The position numbers were made by a program, and so were the translations under genes. Positions 13,334 to 21,961 of a stretch of 23,177 nt of DNA are shown piece after piece. Source of the DNA: a virus. Position 1 is the stretch's first letter. Each line of letters starts with the position of its first letter. Location: positions 1 to 23,177 of IMG/VR virus record IMGVR_UViG_3300032073_004267; one strand, 5' to 3'. A model generated the notes under the pieces. It did no database searches and was not told where the DNA came from. It saw only the letters and a program-made list of their open reading frames with translations.

Positions 13334-16105
13334 TTAGAAATTAACAGAAAGTCCTAAGTTAAAGTGTCTTGGTGTACCCAAGAATACTTCAGCGTTATGA
13401 GCTAAGTGAAGTTTATCACCATACCCATTGTACTTACTATTATCAACTGCGTCTTGAATGTATACATTATCAAGAGCGTTAAATAAATGACCATGTAAAG
13501 TCATGTTAAGTCCTGCTACTTCAGGTAACTGATAAGACAAGTGTAGGTCTAACTTACCATAAGATGGTGTTTTCCATACTTGTGCTCTATCTACATCACC
13601 CTCAACTTCACGAGAATCAGGACTCCAATCTGAATAGTGGTTATCATACCATCTATAAAGACCTTGTACACTCAATCCTTCGATTGGTTTTAATGTTAAT
13701 CCACCAACATAAGCTGTTTGTGGCATATCACCAACTTTTAGATTGTTTAATGCGTACTCATACTCAGTAGATGTTTGACCAATGATTTGGTTGTCATCAT
13801 TGTATTCCATCTCTGTGTAATCACCTTTTGCGTCTCCATCAAAATACCAATCACCAACACTAATAGCAACATCTAAGTCAACCATTTCGTGAAGAGCCAC
13901 TTTAGACTCAATCTCGAAACCACTATGACTTTGATTTACACCAGTTAGGTAAATGATATCAGTATCACCTGAGTCACCTTGTCCAGTTGTAACAGATTTG
14001 GTAAGGTTTCTATCCTTCCATTTAGTGTTGTAGTAACTACCTTTAACGGCAACTAAACCACTTCTGTATTCACCACCAACTTCTGTAGATATGAATTTTT
14101 CATTATCAGGATTTGTAGATACATTTCCATCATAATCAATTACATTATCTAAGATTGGGGGTTTCTGAACATAACCAACATTGGCAAACGCTGATAGTCT
14201 GTCGTCAAGATTGTATCTACCACCACCTTTAACTTGAAAAGTAGTAATAGCATCTGCTTCAACAAAGTTATCAATCTTGTTTCCATCCTCATCTACATCA
14301 AGAGCGAAATGGTCTTCATAAGTATATCCGATGGTTGAAATACCACCCATACCATAAAGATTAATCTTCTCTGTGTCGTATTGACCTTGTAGAAAAGCAC
14401 CAAACCAATCAACCGTAGTTTCGTTGTGATAGGCGATAATATCACCTAACTTAACAACTTTACCATCAGGTGCGTTATCATCGGCGAAATCTACATAGTA
14501 GTCTCCACCTAATAAATCACGAACCTCACGGGCGTGTTCTATACCAGCTGTTCTCCAATCAATACCAATCTGAACTTCAAGTTCATCTGATACATCATAG
14601 TTTAACTTTGAAATCAAACCATAAGTGTTTTGTCTATTGATTGAATTACGAAGAATACCAGTAGATTTGTTTTCGGTATCTGACCATGCAGAATCTACAT
14701 TAGCAGAGTTCTGTGCAATCTCTCCATCCCAATCCCACATCCAAGGTGAACTTGCGTACCAAGGTTCTCCTTCAACTGCAGGTTTTCTACTGACACTTCC
14801 GTAAGTACCAGTTCCACCACCACTACCACCACTCCAATAAGCTACAGAGCTTAAAGTCATTTGGTCGTTTAAATCGATAAAATGATTTAAATTCACAAGT
14901 GGTTTATGAAAGAAGTTTTCTCTTTCATTTAGGAAATCAGAACTAAACCTATCTGTAGTTTTAGCACCATACATATACCAATATTGTTGGCCTTTGTATG
15001 ATGGGTCTACAGGTGCCCAATTCTGATTGTAGAACCTACCAGCTTCGGTTTCAAACTTCTCACCTTCAGCAAATGCTGTTGGGTCGTAGCCATTACCTTC
15101 ATCATCAAACCCAATATCTTTAGCCAACTGCTGTGAGTAGGTAGCGATATTCTGTTTGTATAGGTTCTGTCCATGTCGTTGTGGTGCTCCTATTGCGTAT
15201 AACTCAAATCGTTGTTTGTCCGATACAGCATAAGATGTACCTAAATAATAAGCCCAAGCATCTGTCCAAGTTCCATCTATAAAACCATTTCCGGTTTTAC
15301 GAACAATCGTTCCACTTACTGCTAGTTTATCATTTATTAGACCTGAGTTATAATTCAAAGTGGTTTTTAAGAACCCACCCTCACCGACTTCTTGTTTCAA
15401 CTTCCCACCTTTCTCGTGAGTCGCTGGGTCGGTGATAATATTCATAGTTCCACCAATTGAAGGTGTTGCTAAATTAACAGCTGATAGTCCCCTTTGCATC
15501 TGAATTGAGGAAGTAGCGTCTCCTACTCCATCCCAATTAGACCAATAGACCCATCCGTTCTCCATATCATTTTGGGGAACTCCATTAATCATTACGGCAA
15601 CATTCCGTTGATTGAATCCACGAACATTAATACGGGCATCTCCCGCACCACCACCTTGTTGTGTAGCATATACACTTGGTGTCGTGTTAAGAATCATTGG
15701 AATGTCTTGAGAACCCAATCTCACTTCCATTTCTTCTTTACTAACATTAGTGTAAGCCACAGGTGTTGTTTCATCCGCTCTTGAAGCCAAAACTTCAAGT
15801 GCCGTGAGAGCAACAACATCAGTTTCTAAATTGAAACTAACACTCCCAACTATGTCCCCAACTTTTATTGTCTTAGTTTGGGATACATAACCGATGTATG
15901 AAGCAGTAATACCAAAAGTACCTTCGCCAGTTTCGATAACGAACTTTCCAGCATCGTCTGTAACTCCACCGAGTTCAGTACCTTCTATTATTACATTTGC
16001 TCCAACAAGTGGTTGTTCTCCGACTCCAACAAAACCAGTAACAGATTGCCCAAAGACAACCCCTACTGACATTATCAGACCGAAGATTAGATTACGATAG
16101 TTCAT
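13334..16105 (-). CDS. TonB-dependent outer-membrane receptor (complete, with signal peptide)
   Basis: This protein of 923 residues is a complete TonB-dependent receptor. It has a signal peptide (residues 1-19, MNYRNLIFGLIMSVGVVFG, cut before QSV), a carboxypeptidase-regulatory-like beta-sandwich (about 21-95: PLVGANVIIEG, GGVTDDAGKF, ASYIGYVS), and a plug domain (about 105-225: DARINVRGFNQRNVAVMING, QRGLSAV, SIGGTMNIIT). A long beta-barrel follows and the C-terminus ends in Phe (FNLGLSVNF). I chose the ATG at 16105 because an AAGGAG lies 6 bases upstream and the signal peptide starts there; a GTG at 16138 would mask the signal. The architecture is typical of Bacteroidota, Marinimicrobia and relatives. 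It lies 72 bases after a cobalamin-dependent reductase and before a terminator, so it is part of the phage transcript. The ligand is unknown. Confidence 0.95.
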   Translation of the reverse strand: MNYRNLIFGLIMSVGVVFGQSVTGFVGVGEQPLVGANVIIEGTELGGVTDDAGKFVIETGEGTFGITASYIGYVSQTKTIKVGDIVGSVSFNLETDVVALTALEVLASRADETTPVAYTNVSKEEMEVRLGSQDIPMILNTTPSVYATQQGGGAGDARINVRGFNQRNVAVMINGVPQNDMENGWVYWSNWDGVGDATSSIQMQRGLSAVNLATPSIGGTMNIITDPATHEKGGKLKQEVGEGGFLKTTLNYNSGLINDKLAVSGTIVRKTGNGFIDGTWTDAWAYYLGTSYAVSDKQRFELYAIGAPQRHGQNLYKQNIATYSQQLAKDIGFDDEGNGYDPTAFAEGEKFETEAGRFYNQNWAPVDPSYKGQQYWYMYGAKTTDRFSSDFLNERENFFHKPLVNLNHFIDLNDQMTLSSVAYWSGGSGGGTGTYGSVSRKPAVEGEPWYASSPWMWDWDGEIAQNSANVDSAWSDTENKSTGILRNSINRQNTYGLISKLNYDVSDELEVQIGIDWRTAGIEHAREVRDLLGGDYYVDFADDNAPDGKVVKLGDIIAYHNETTVDWFGAFLQGQYDTEKINLYGMGGISTIGYTYEDHFALDVDEDGNKIDNFVEADAITTFQVKGGGRYNLDDRLSAFANVGYVQKPPILDNVIDYDGNVSTNPDNEKFISTEVGGEYRSGLVAVKGSYYNTKWKDRNLTKSVTTGQGDSGDTDIIYLTGVNQSHSGFEIESKVALHEMVDLDVAISVGDWYFDGDAKGDYTEMEYNDDNQIIGQTSTEYEYALNNLKVGDMPQTAYVGGLTLKPIEGLSVQGLYRWYDNHYSDWSPDSREVEGDVDRAQVWKTPSYGKLDLHLSYQLPEVAGLNMTLHGHLFNALDNVYIQDAVDNSKYNGYGDKLHLAHNAEVFLGTPRHFNLGLSVNF

Positions 16106-16133
16106 AGTAATCTCCTTGTTTTGTTTGTGAAAT

Positions 16134-16157
16134 GACACATTTTTCTACAGGTGTGTC
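16134..16157 (-). other. Hairpin in the leader of the receptor gene
   Basis: On the minus strand GACACA (16157-16152) and TGTGTC (16139-16134) form a 6-bp stem with a 12-base loop in the gap between the reductase stop and the receptor ribosome site. There is no T-run after it, so it is not an intrinsic terminator. It may affect message stability or access of ribosomes; this is inference. Confidence 0.35.
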
Positions 16158-16177
16158 GTCTGCCTGTCCGCTTTTTT

Positions 16178-18175
16178 TTATTCATTGTCATTAGTTGGTG
16201 TAATTTCTTCTACATCACAAAAGTCACCATCACAGAATTTTTCTATGTTGGCTTCTTCGTTACTAATAACTCCGAAACTTAACTTACCGAGTTTCTTTGC
16301 TTGTTTATTGTACTCTTTTTCATCAATAGACTCGTAAGGCATTTGTTTATATGCACCTAAGTCATGTCGTGGTAATAATGAAATACCTTTCAAGTGATAT
16401 TGAAAATAATTTAATACTTGTGGTATTTCATTTGCTTCTTTTTCAGGATCGAAAGTCACGGTACAACTGACTTGGTTATCTGCCCAATGTCTTTGCATAA
16501 AAGCTGCTAAACTGAATTGTTCCCATATTGATAACTCACCTACGGTTCTAATACCCTCTCCAACATCAACAGGAACCTCAACCACCATTGTGGTATCTTC
16601 TGAACCAAAAGCTGGTTCTATCTTATAACCTGCCCTTTTCATAGGTTCTAATAATTCTGAATGCTTTGATACTCTTATTCTCCTAATGTAAAAACGACTC
16701 TCAGGGTAATGTAATCCTGGAGTCGCTCCTGCTAATAGTGAAACTGTACCACTTGGTTTTACCGATGTGGTTTTGATTGACTTTGGAATGGCAAACCAAT
16801 CAGAGTACATATCATCCCATTCTTGTATTGTATCGTATCCCTCTTCTAACCAATTCTTCAATGTATCAATACCACGATTGGTTATGAATTGTGCTACTCC
16901 ACTTACACTACATCCGATTCTTCTGTTTCTCAACATAACTCGGTTTGTATCACTCCAATGTGTCTTACCTAATGTAACTGATTTTGCGTAAAGATAAGCA
17001 TACTTGAGTGTTCTTTTATAATCATCCAAGTCATCGTGATTATCAGGAAAAGTTTCGACCAAACAACATAGTTCGTAACTTTCTAATGTTTGTTCTAAAC
17101 AAGGATTACCACCCATGGCTCTATGGTCTTTGTTGTCTCCACCATTCTTCATACGAGAATATTTTCTCATATTGTCTAACCATGCAAATCCTGGTTCACC
17201 ATTATCTACAATTCTCTTAGAAGCTTCAGTATAATCCATACCAAGTTCAGCAAATATTGAATTGTTTGAAGTCCAACCATATTGGTCACGATGTGGATTT
17301 ACTTTATAATTCTTTAAATCTAAATATTCTTCATTGTCAGCATCACCAAATACAATCTCAGCAGTTCTTCTTACATTACCAGCCACAACACATTTACCAA
17401 TCAAATTCATTATGTCTACGATTGTTGTTATTGTAATTGGTTCACCACTATTACTTTCGAGAACAGAAGTGATACTTTCGTGAACCTCTTGTAATGGTTC
17501 AGGACCACTCGAAACACCACCAAAACCTTTGATTGGTACTCCTGCTGGTCTTACTATAGAGTAATCAAACTCTACTGGTGCTTGACCATGAAAGTAACTT
17601 TCCAAAAGTAGTTTAACAGATTCTACCCAACCTTCTCTCGTGTCAGGTATTTGAAAAGTTTGTGGGTCTCTATCCTTGTCCACTCCCTTTACTACTATTT
17701 CGTTAGCACCTTTTGTATCAAATCCAACTCCTACACCCAACATACTTGCATCCATAAGGAAACAAAATGGTTTAGCATAGTCTTCTTTGAGTGTCTTTGT
17801 TGATACAAATGCACAATTGTTTAGGGCGGCGTATAAACCTTTTTCCTCTGTGACTGGTGTACCCATAGCCCACAGACCGCGTCCAGGAGGCAGAAACTTC
17901 ATAGTAAATATACGCTCATACATATCTTGAGCACTTCTTTGAGCTTGCCACGCATTCCACCCTAATTGGTGTGATTCAATCCAATTCTTTTGCATAGTGT
18001 AAGTACCTTCTACAACTCTTTGTACGGTCTCCCACCATCTTTCATTTTTTCCATTGTCTTTTATTCTCGAATAAGTTCTCATGTATACTAACTCACCCAA
18101 ACCATTAAAACCAAATGGTGCCTTTTTTCTTTTATATTTTTTTATAAAATTATCCGATAACTGAAATTTTTCCAT
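16178..18175 (-). CDS. nrdJ: Adenosylcobalamin-dependent (class II) ribonucleotide reductase, monomeric type
   Basis: This 665-residue enzyme reduces ribonucleotides to deoxyribonucleotides for phage DNA synthesis using coenzyme B12. The cysteines match the Lactobacillus leichmannii triphosphate reductase pattern: C121 (NNCAFVS) and C370 are the redox pair, C359 in GNPCLEQ is the thiyl-radical cysteine, with N357 and E361 as active-site residues, and C648-x4-C653 near the end is the C-terminal shuttle pair. The spacings C359-C370 (11) and C648-C653 (5) equal those in the Lactobacillus enzyme. It is somewhat shorter than that enzyme (739). An AGGAG ribosome site precedes the ATG, and a motif shared with the gp32 leader lies 45 bases upstream (18221-18237). 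No class I nrdA/nrdB genes are in the window. Confidence 0.93.
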   Translation of the reverse strand: MEKFQLSDNFIKKYKRKKAPFGFNGLGELVYMRTYSRIKDNGKNERWWETVQRVVEGTYTMQKNWIESHQLGWNAWQAQRSAQDMYERIFTMKFLPPGRGLWAMGTPVTEEKGLYAALNNCAFVSTKTLKEDYAKPFCFLMDASMLGVGVGFDTKGANEIVVKGVDKDRDPQTFQIPDTREGWVESVKLLLESYFHGQAPVEFDYSIVRPAGVPIKGFGGVSSGPEPLQEVHESITSVLESNSGEPITITTIVDIMNLIGKCVVAGNVRRTAEIVFGDADNEEYLDLKNYKVNPHRDQYGWTSNNSIFAELGMDYTEASKRIVDNGEPGFAWLDNMRKYSRMKNGGDNKDHRAMGGNPCLEQTLESYELCCLVETFPDNHDDLDDYKRTLKYAYLYAKSVTLGKTHWSDTNRVMLRNRRIGCSVSGVAQFITNRGIDTLKNWLEEGYDTIQEWDDMYSDWFAIPKSIKTTSVKPSGTVSLLAGATPGLHYPESRFYIRRIRVSKHSELLEPMKRAGYKIEPAFGSEDTTMVVEVPVDVGEGIRTVGELSIWEQFSLAAFMQRHWADNQVSCTVTFDPEKEANEIPQVLNYFQYHLKGISLLPRHDLGAYKQMPYESIDEKEYNKQAKKLGKLSFGVISNEEANIEKFCDGDFCDVEEITPTNDNE

Positions 18176-18220
18176 TTTACTCCTCTGCTTAATCTTTTAT
18201 ATATAACGCCGTATAACCCC

Positions 18221-18237
18221 GACCTTTGATAAATATA
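18221..18237 (-). promoter_or_regulatory. 17-base motif upstream of nrdJ, shared with the gp32 leader
   Basis: The minus strand reads TATATTTATCAAAGGTC. The same 17 bases, with one change (TATATTTGTCAAAGGTC), lie upstream of gp32 at 22787-22803. Here it is 45 bases before the reductase ATG, in the gap after the helicase gene. TATATTTA/G resembles the TAnnTTTG element of Bacteroidota promoters, so a promoter or activator site is likely; no clear partner -33 box is visible. Confidence 0.5.
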
Positions 18238-18251
18238 ATATATATTCCTTT

Positions 18252-19619
18252 CTATTCGAAGCCATCGAGGTCTTTTTCAAATATTTTTTTCTTTTCTGCT
18301 AGTGTTTTTCTCATAAACTCTTGTGAGTTATCCATCTTACCTTGAGCATCTACACCACCACTTGAAGTAGATTCAAACACTTCAATTTTACCAATATTGG
18401 TATTTATTTGAGATGGATAAGTAACTCCATCTGGCCCGAACCTATTTTTAATCACATGAAATCTACCTGTGTTTGCTATTTTGTCTTCTACCTTCCTACT
18501 AACCGAAACAACAAAATCTGCTATCATCACCTTTGAGTAAGCTTCTGCAACTTTTGTAGCGTCAATCACTTCTTCTTCCAATGAACTACGATTCGCCTGA
18601 GAGGCTGTCCATATCGGACATTCTATTTCACCAGCTAATCCTCTTAAATCCTCATAGATATTTTCCAATACATGCCTCTTTTCACTACCCATACCCTTCA
18701 AGATGTCAGCGTAATCAACCAATACCAAATCAGGTTTTGTACCTTGTATTTCTATCTGACTCAAGTGTGCGGCTAGAGTTTGAACTGTAGCACTTTTGGT
18801 TGGAAAGTATTTAATAAGTAATGTACCTTTAAGAGCATCTATCTTTTTCTTCACATCTTCTTGATAGAACTTAATATTGGCTGTCGGTACTCCACTAACT
18901 ATAGTATCGTATCGTAATCCAACATAGTTTTGGTTTAACTCTAATGTATAATGAACAACATTCAAACCTCGTTTAACTGCACTTGCCCCCATACTTTGTA
19001 AACACCAAGTCTTACCAATACCAGCTGGAGCCACAACAACACCGAGTTCTCCACCACCTAATCCACCATCCATCAGTTCATCAATCGGATCCCAACCTGT
19101 TTTTACGGTTATTCTTGAGGATTTTGTAAGTCTTTCTTCAATACCATCGATATAGTCATGTCCTAAATCTCGTTCACTACCAGCCTTCATGGCTTCATCA
19201 ACCATCTTCTTTATCTCATCGTATTGTCCAACTTCCAACAAATCCACGCTCTCTAATATAGCAGCCTTAATAACTTGATTCCTACAAAACTCTAAGGTTT
19301 GTTCTTGTACGAATTTCAAGTCTGTACTCTGAATCAATCTCCAACTTTCTTTCAATCCATCAACTACAGCAACTTTGAGTATATCATTTTCTATCTCATC
19401 TATCTTAACTTTCATCACCTCAAGTGTTGGTGAGGTTTTGTACTCAAAGAAATATTCTCTGATGGTTTGTGCTATCCATTTATTGGAATCAGCATCAAAA
19501 TATTCAGGTTCTAATATATCACAAATGGTTTGTAAAAAAACCTTCTCACCCAATAGGGATGAAATAATTTTAGTTTGGAATTTGTGTCCGAATTTAAGTA
19601 AAGTGTTTTGTTCACTCAT
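18252..19619 (-). CDS. gp41: Replicative DNA helicase (gp41/DnaB-like)
   Basis: This 455-residue RecA-fold helicase is close to T4 gp41 (475) in length. An N-terminal helical domain (about 1-150) is followed by the motor: Walker A APAGIGKTW (197-205), catalytic E227 (YTLEL), Walker B LVLVDYADIL (298-307), the sensor TASQANRSS (338-346) and a KNRFGP arginine-finger segment near 395. The hexamer unwinds the fork on the lagging strand. The ATG overlaps the stop of the small basic gene upstream (TAATG). No primase (gp61-like) gene is found in the window. Confidence 0.93.
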   Translation of the reverse strand: MSEQNTLLKFGHKFQTKIISSLLGEKVFLQTICDILEPEYFDADSNKWIAQTIREYFFEYKTSPTLEVMKVKIDEIENDILKVAVVDGLKESWRLIQSTDLKFVQEQTLEFCRNQVIKAAILESVDLLEVGQYDEIKKMVDEAMKAGSERDLGHDYIDGIEERLTKSSRITVKTGWDPIDELMDGGLGGGELGVVVAPAGIGKTWCLQSMGASAVKRGLNVVHYTLELNQNYVGLRYDTIVSGVPTANIKFYQEDVKKKIDALKGTLLIKYFPTKSATVQTLAAHLSQIEIQGTKPDLVLVDYADILKGMGSEKRHVLENIYEDLRGLAGEIECPIWTASQANRSSLEEEVIDATKVAEAYSKVMIADFVVSVSRKVEDKIANTGRFHVIKNRFGPDGVTYPSQINTNIGKIEVFESTSSGGVDAQGKMDNSQEFMRKTLAEKKKIFEKDLDGFE

Positions 19620-19801
19620 TATTGGTCACCATAGATACTCTTGCCTCTATTTTGTCTTGTCTTTTCTCGTTTCTTCTTCTTGTAATTATCACGGGCCTTC
19701 TTCAAAATCTTATCTTTGTTGCGCTCGTAATGTTCCATCTGCCACTTTCTCTGAGCTTCTCGTTTCTCTTCTTCTGTTTGATATTTACGCTTTCGTCCCA
19801 T
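19619..19801 (-). CDS. Small basic hypothetical protein
   Basis: This protein of about 60 residues is extremely rich in Lys, Arg and Glu and is predicted to be helical (GRKRKYQTEEEKREAQRKW, then NKDKILKKARDNYKKKKREK). I read the start as ATG at 19801, inside the end of the nuclease gene, with a TTG five codons upstream as alternative. The charge and the YxxNKxKI pattern recall basic segments in phage HNH proteins, but no catalytic HNH motif is present. Overlaps on both sides (nuclease end and helicase start) argue that it is translated. Nucleic-acid binding is a reasonable guess; its place before the helicase gene might suggest an accessory role, without direct evidence. Confidence 0.6.
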   Translation of the reverse strand: MGRKRKYQTEEEKREAQRKWQMEHYERNKDKILKKARDNYKKKKREKTRQNRGKSIYGDQ

Positions 19802-20846
19802 TGTTAATCTTTGCAAATCTGTTCAATTTAGTCCAAGTTTGCATTATCCAACTATCCATGTTCGGTAGAGCACCATACATCCTATCCTCTATAAACATCT
19901 TTTGAAAGTTTGGTTTGGATAGTTCAGGTATCTCACCATTTACTATTTTGTTTACTTTTAATTTTGCGTTTCCACTAATGTCAACATCTTGAAGTTGCAT
20001 CAATTTATGATTCAAATGTATTGTATCGATACTATCTAAGATTAAATCATAAAATCTACTACCTTTATTCTTTTGAGCTTCTTTTATAATTTCATCACGA
20101 GTTATCTTAACATCATCACCAAATTGTGGAAAGTTTTTTAAGAGTGTTTTAATTCCAATTCCCATAACACCCTTAATGTTATCAGATTGGTCACCTTCAA
20201 AAATTCTACTCAACAATAAGTTCTTAGATGTAACCTTGTATTCTTCTAATACTTTTTCAGGATTGTAGAGTTTCTTTTTTGTCGGCGACCAAACCGAAAT
20301 TCTGTCACTAACCAATTGTAAAAAATCTTTGTCGGTACTCATGATTGTTGTTTTACTCTTGGGTAGTAACTGTTTTGCGATATAAGCCATCACATCATCT
20401 GCCTCGACATTGTCAACTGAAATTATATTCACGGGCAGTTTTTCCAAATATTCAGCACATCGTGATAATTGCATCAACATAGAATGCCGTTCATCATCTA
20501 TGTTTTCGAATTCATTAACTCGATTAAGTCTGATTTTGGTTGTTCGTTTTGCCTTATACTCAGGATAAAGTTTACGGCGGCGGTTACTCCCACCTTTACC
20601 ATCAAAAACTATGATAGTGCGAGTAGGAGCTAACATCTTAATTGCGTAACCAACCGATTTAAGAAAACCAACTATTCCACCAACATGAATACCATCATCA
20701 TTGGTAGTTGGTATAACACTAAACACTCTAATAAAAGTATTTAAGCCATCTATTATCAGTACTTTCTCATTGGGATTATTGGAGTAAGAATCGCCGCCGT
20801 TTTTCTTTATTTCATTTAGTATCGATATGTATCGACCTTTACTCAT
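19785..20846 (-). CDS. rnh: 5'-3' exonuclease, FEN/T4 RNase H family
   Basis: This protein of about 353 residues (from the ATG at 20846) has the PIN/FEN acidic site: D33 (IIDGLN), D82 (FDGKGG), E148, D150 and D151 (NVEADD), D172 and D174 (STDKDF), and D219 and D222 (GDQSDN), followed by the helix-3-turn-helix GVMGIGIKTL (226-235). The family removes RNA primers and flaps during lagging-strand maturation. I prefer the start MSKGRY, which overlaps the uvsX stop as ATGAGTAA; in-frame ATGs lie upstream up to 20879 and a TTG at 20882, inside uvsX. It is longer than T4 RNase H (305). Context between the recombinase and helicase fits a fork-processing role. Confidence 0.9.
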   Translation of the reverse strand: MSKGRYISILNEIKKNGGDSYSNNPNEKVLIIDGLNTFIRVFSVIPTTNDDGIHVGGIVGFLKSVGYAIKMLAPTRTIIVFDGKGGSNRRRKLYPEYKAKRTTKIRLNRVNEFENIDDERHSMLMQLSRCAEYLEKLPVNIISVDNVEADDVMAYIAKQLLPKSKTTIMSTDKDFLQLVSDRISVWSPTKKKLYNPEKVLEEYKVTSKNLLLSRIFEGDQSDNIKGVMGIGIKTLLKNFPQFGDDVKITRDEIIKEAQKNKGSRFYDLILDSIDTIHLNHKLMQLQDVDISGNAKLKVNKIVNGEIPELSKPNFQKMFIEDRMYGALPNMDSWIMQTWTKLNRFAKINNGTKA

Positions 20847-21945
20847 CTCCGACCACTTCATCTGTATATTCCACATCATCAATACCCAACTCTTCGGTTT
20901 GGTATTTTAAGATTGATGCTTCACATATTTTATCATACAAGTATTCTTCGAGTTCAGGTCTTTCTTCCAATACTTTTTTGAAGTCTTTAGATTGGAACTT
21001 AATGTCCTTACCTTCAAATTGAATAGTGTACCACGCTCCAGCTACTTTGACCAACTTATGGTCTTTCATAACTTGTAACCAACTTCCCTTATCATCAATA
21101 CCACTATCGAAATAAAGGTTAAAGTCAGCGTGTCTTAGAGGTGGCCCTAATCTGTTCTTGATTATTTGTGCTCGAGCTTTCATACCTAAAGTATTTTTCT
21201 TCGTGTCTTTAATCTGTCCCATATTCTTTAATCGAATACGAGTAGAGGCGTGAAATGGTAATGCTTTACCACCACTTGTTGTCCACGGATCTCCAAACAT
21301 AACTCCGAGTTTTTGTCTGAGTTGGTTTGTAAATACCAAAGCTACTCTTTCTCTACCTACCATTTGGGTAATCTTTCTCATAGCCTTTGAGATAACAATG
21401 GCTTTAGAAGTTGCCCATCCATCTTTGTCATAGTCAGCTTCCATCTCAACCTTTGTTGAAACTGCTGCTAAACTATCTACCAAGATAGTCACTAACCTAT
21501 CTCTATCACTTTCACGAACCTTTGTGATTATATTTTCAATACACTCAAAAATATCCTCTACGGTTTCAACATGAAGATAGAGTAGGTTTTGTACATCGAT
21601 ACCAATTGTTTCTAACCACTCACGACTAACTGAAGTCTCAGTATCAATGTAGACTGCAAGTCCACCCTTCTTCTGAGTTTCTGATAATATGTGAGTTCCT
21701 ATCAAAGACTTACCACTACTTTCCAATCCGTTAATTTCGGTTATACGACCAACGGCGATTCCACCATTTGGTCTATTGGAAATAGCTAAGTCTAAGATAG
21801 ATGAACCAGTTGATATAAACTCCTTGATGTCTGTAGGAGTGGAATCACTTCCATCTAAAAAGTAAGCGACACGATTGTTCTTGAAGTTCTTATTAAGATT
21901 TTCAGCGAGAGCCTGTGCCAGCTCGTCTTTGACTGCTAAGGACAT
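20839..21945 (-). CDS. uvsX: UvsX/RecA-like recombinase
   Basis: This 368-residue protein is a RecA-family strand-exchange ATPase. It has Walker A GLESSGKS (73-80), DTETS (101-105), Walker B TILVDSLAA (153-161) and FTNQLRQK followed by the DNA-binding L2 segment FGDPWTTSGGKALPFHAS. The Walker A is closer to bacterial RecA (GPESSGKT) than to the divergent P-loop of T4 UvsX. Length is as in T4 UvsX (391) and RecA (353). The C-terminus is acidic (GIDDVEYTDEVVGDE). A strong AGGAG lies 6 bases before the ATG, 16 bases after the gp32 stop. It would act with the gp32-like protein in recombination-dependent replication. Confidence 0.95.
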   Translation of the reverse strand: MSLAVKDELAQALAENLNKNFKNNRVAYFLDGSDSTPTDIKEFISTGSSILDLAISNRPNGGIAVGRITEINGLESSGKSLIGTHILSETQKKGGLAVYIDTETSVSREWLETIGIDVQNLLYLHVETVEDIFECIENIITKVRESDRDRLVTILVDSLAAVSTKVEMEADYDKDGWATSKAIVISKAMRKITQMVGRERVALVFTNQLRQKLGVMFGDPWTTSGGKALPFHASTRIRLKNMGQIKDTKKNTLGMKARAQIIKNRLGPPLRHADFNLYFDSGIDDKGSWLQVMKDHKLVKVAGAWYTIQFEGKDIKFQSKDFKKVLEERPELEEYLYDKICEASILKYQTEELGIDDVEYTDEVVGDE

Positions 21946-21961
21946 TGAGTTCTCCTATCTA

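Noticed and set aside
16106-16138. GTG start 11 codons upstream for the TonB-dependent receptor
   Set aside because: It would put charged residues before the signal peptide and place the strong AAGGAG inside the coding region. The ATG at 16105 has ideal spacing.
16152-16178. Plus-strand hairpin ACAGG/CCTGT followed by a T-run as a terminator
   Set aside because: No plus-strand gene exists to be terminated, the stem is only 5 bp, and the T-run is separated from it and belongs to the 3' end of the reductase gene region.
16106-18251. Cobalamin riboswitch before nrdJ or the receptor
   Set aside because: The gaps at 16106-16177 and 18176-18251 are too short for the full aptamer, and I see no B12-box-like sequence in them.
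19375-19905. A 176-residue open frame on the plus strand
   Set aside because: It lies opposite the helicase, small basic and nuclease genes, has no ribosome site or family resemblance, and every supported gene is on the other strand.
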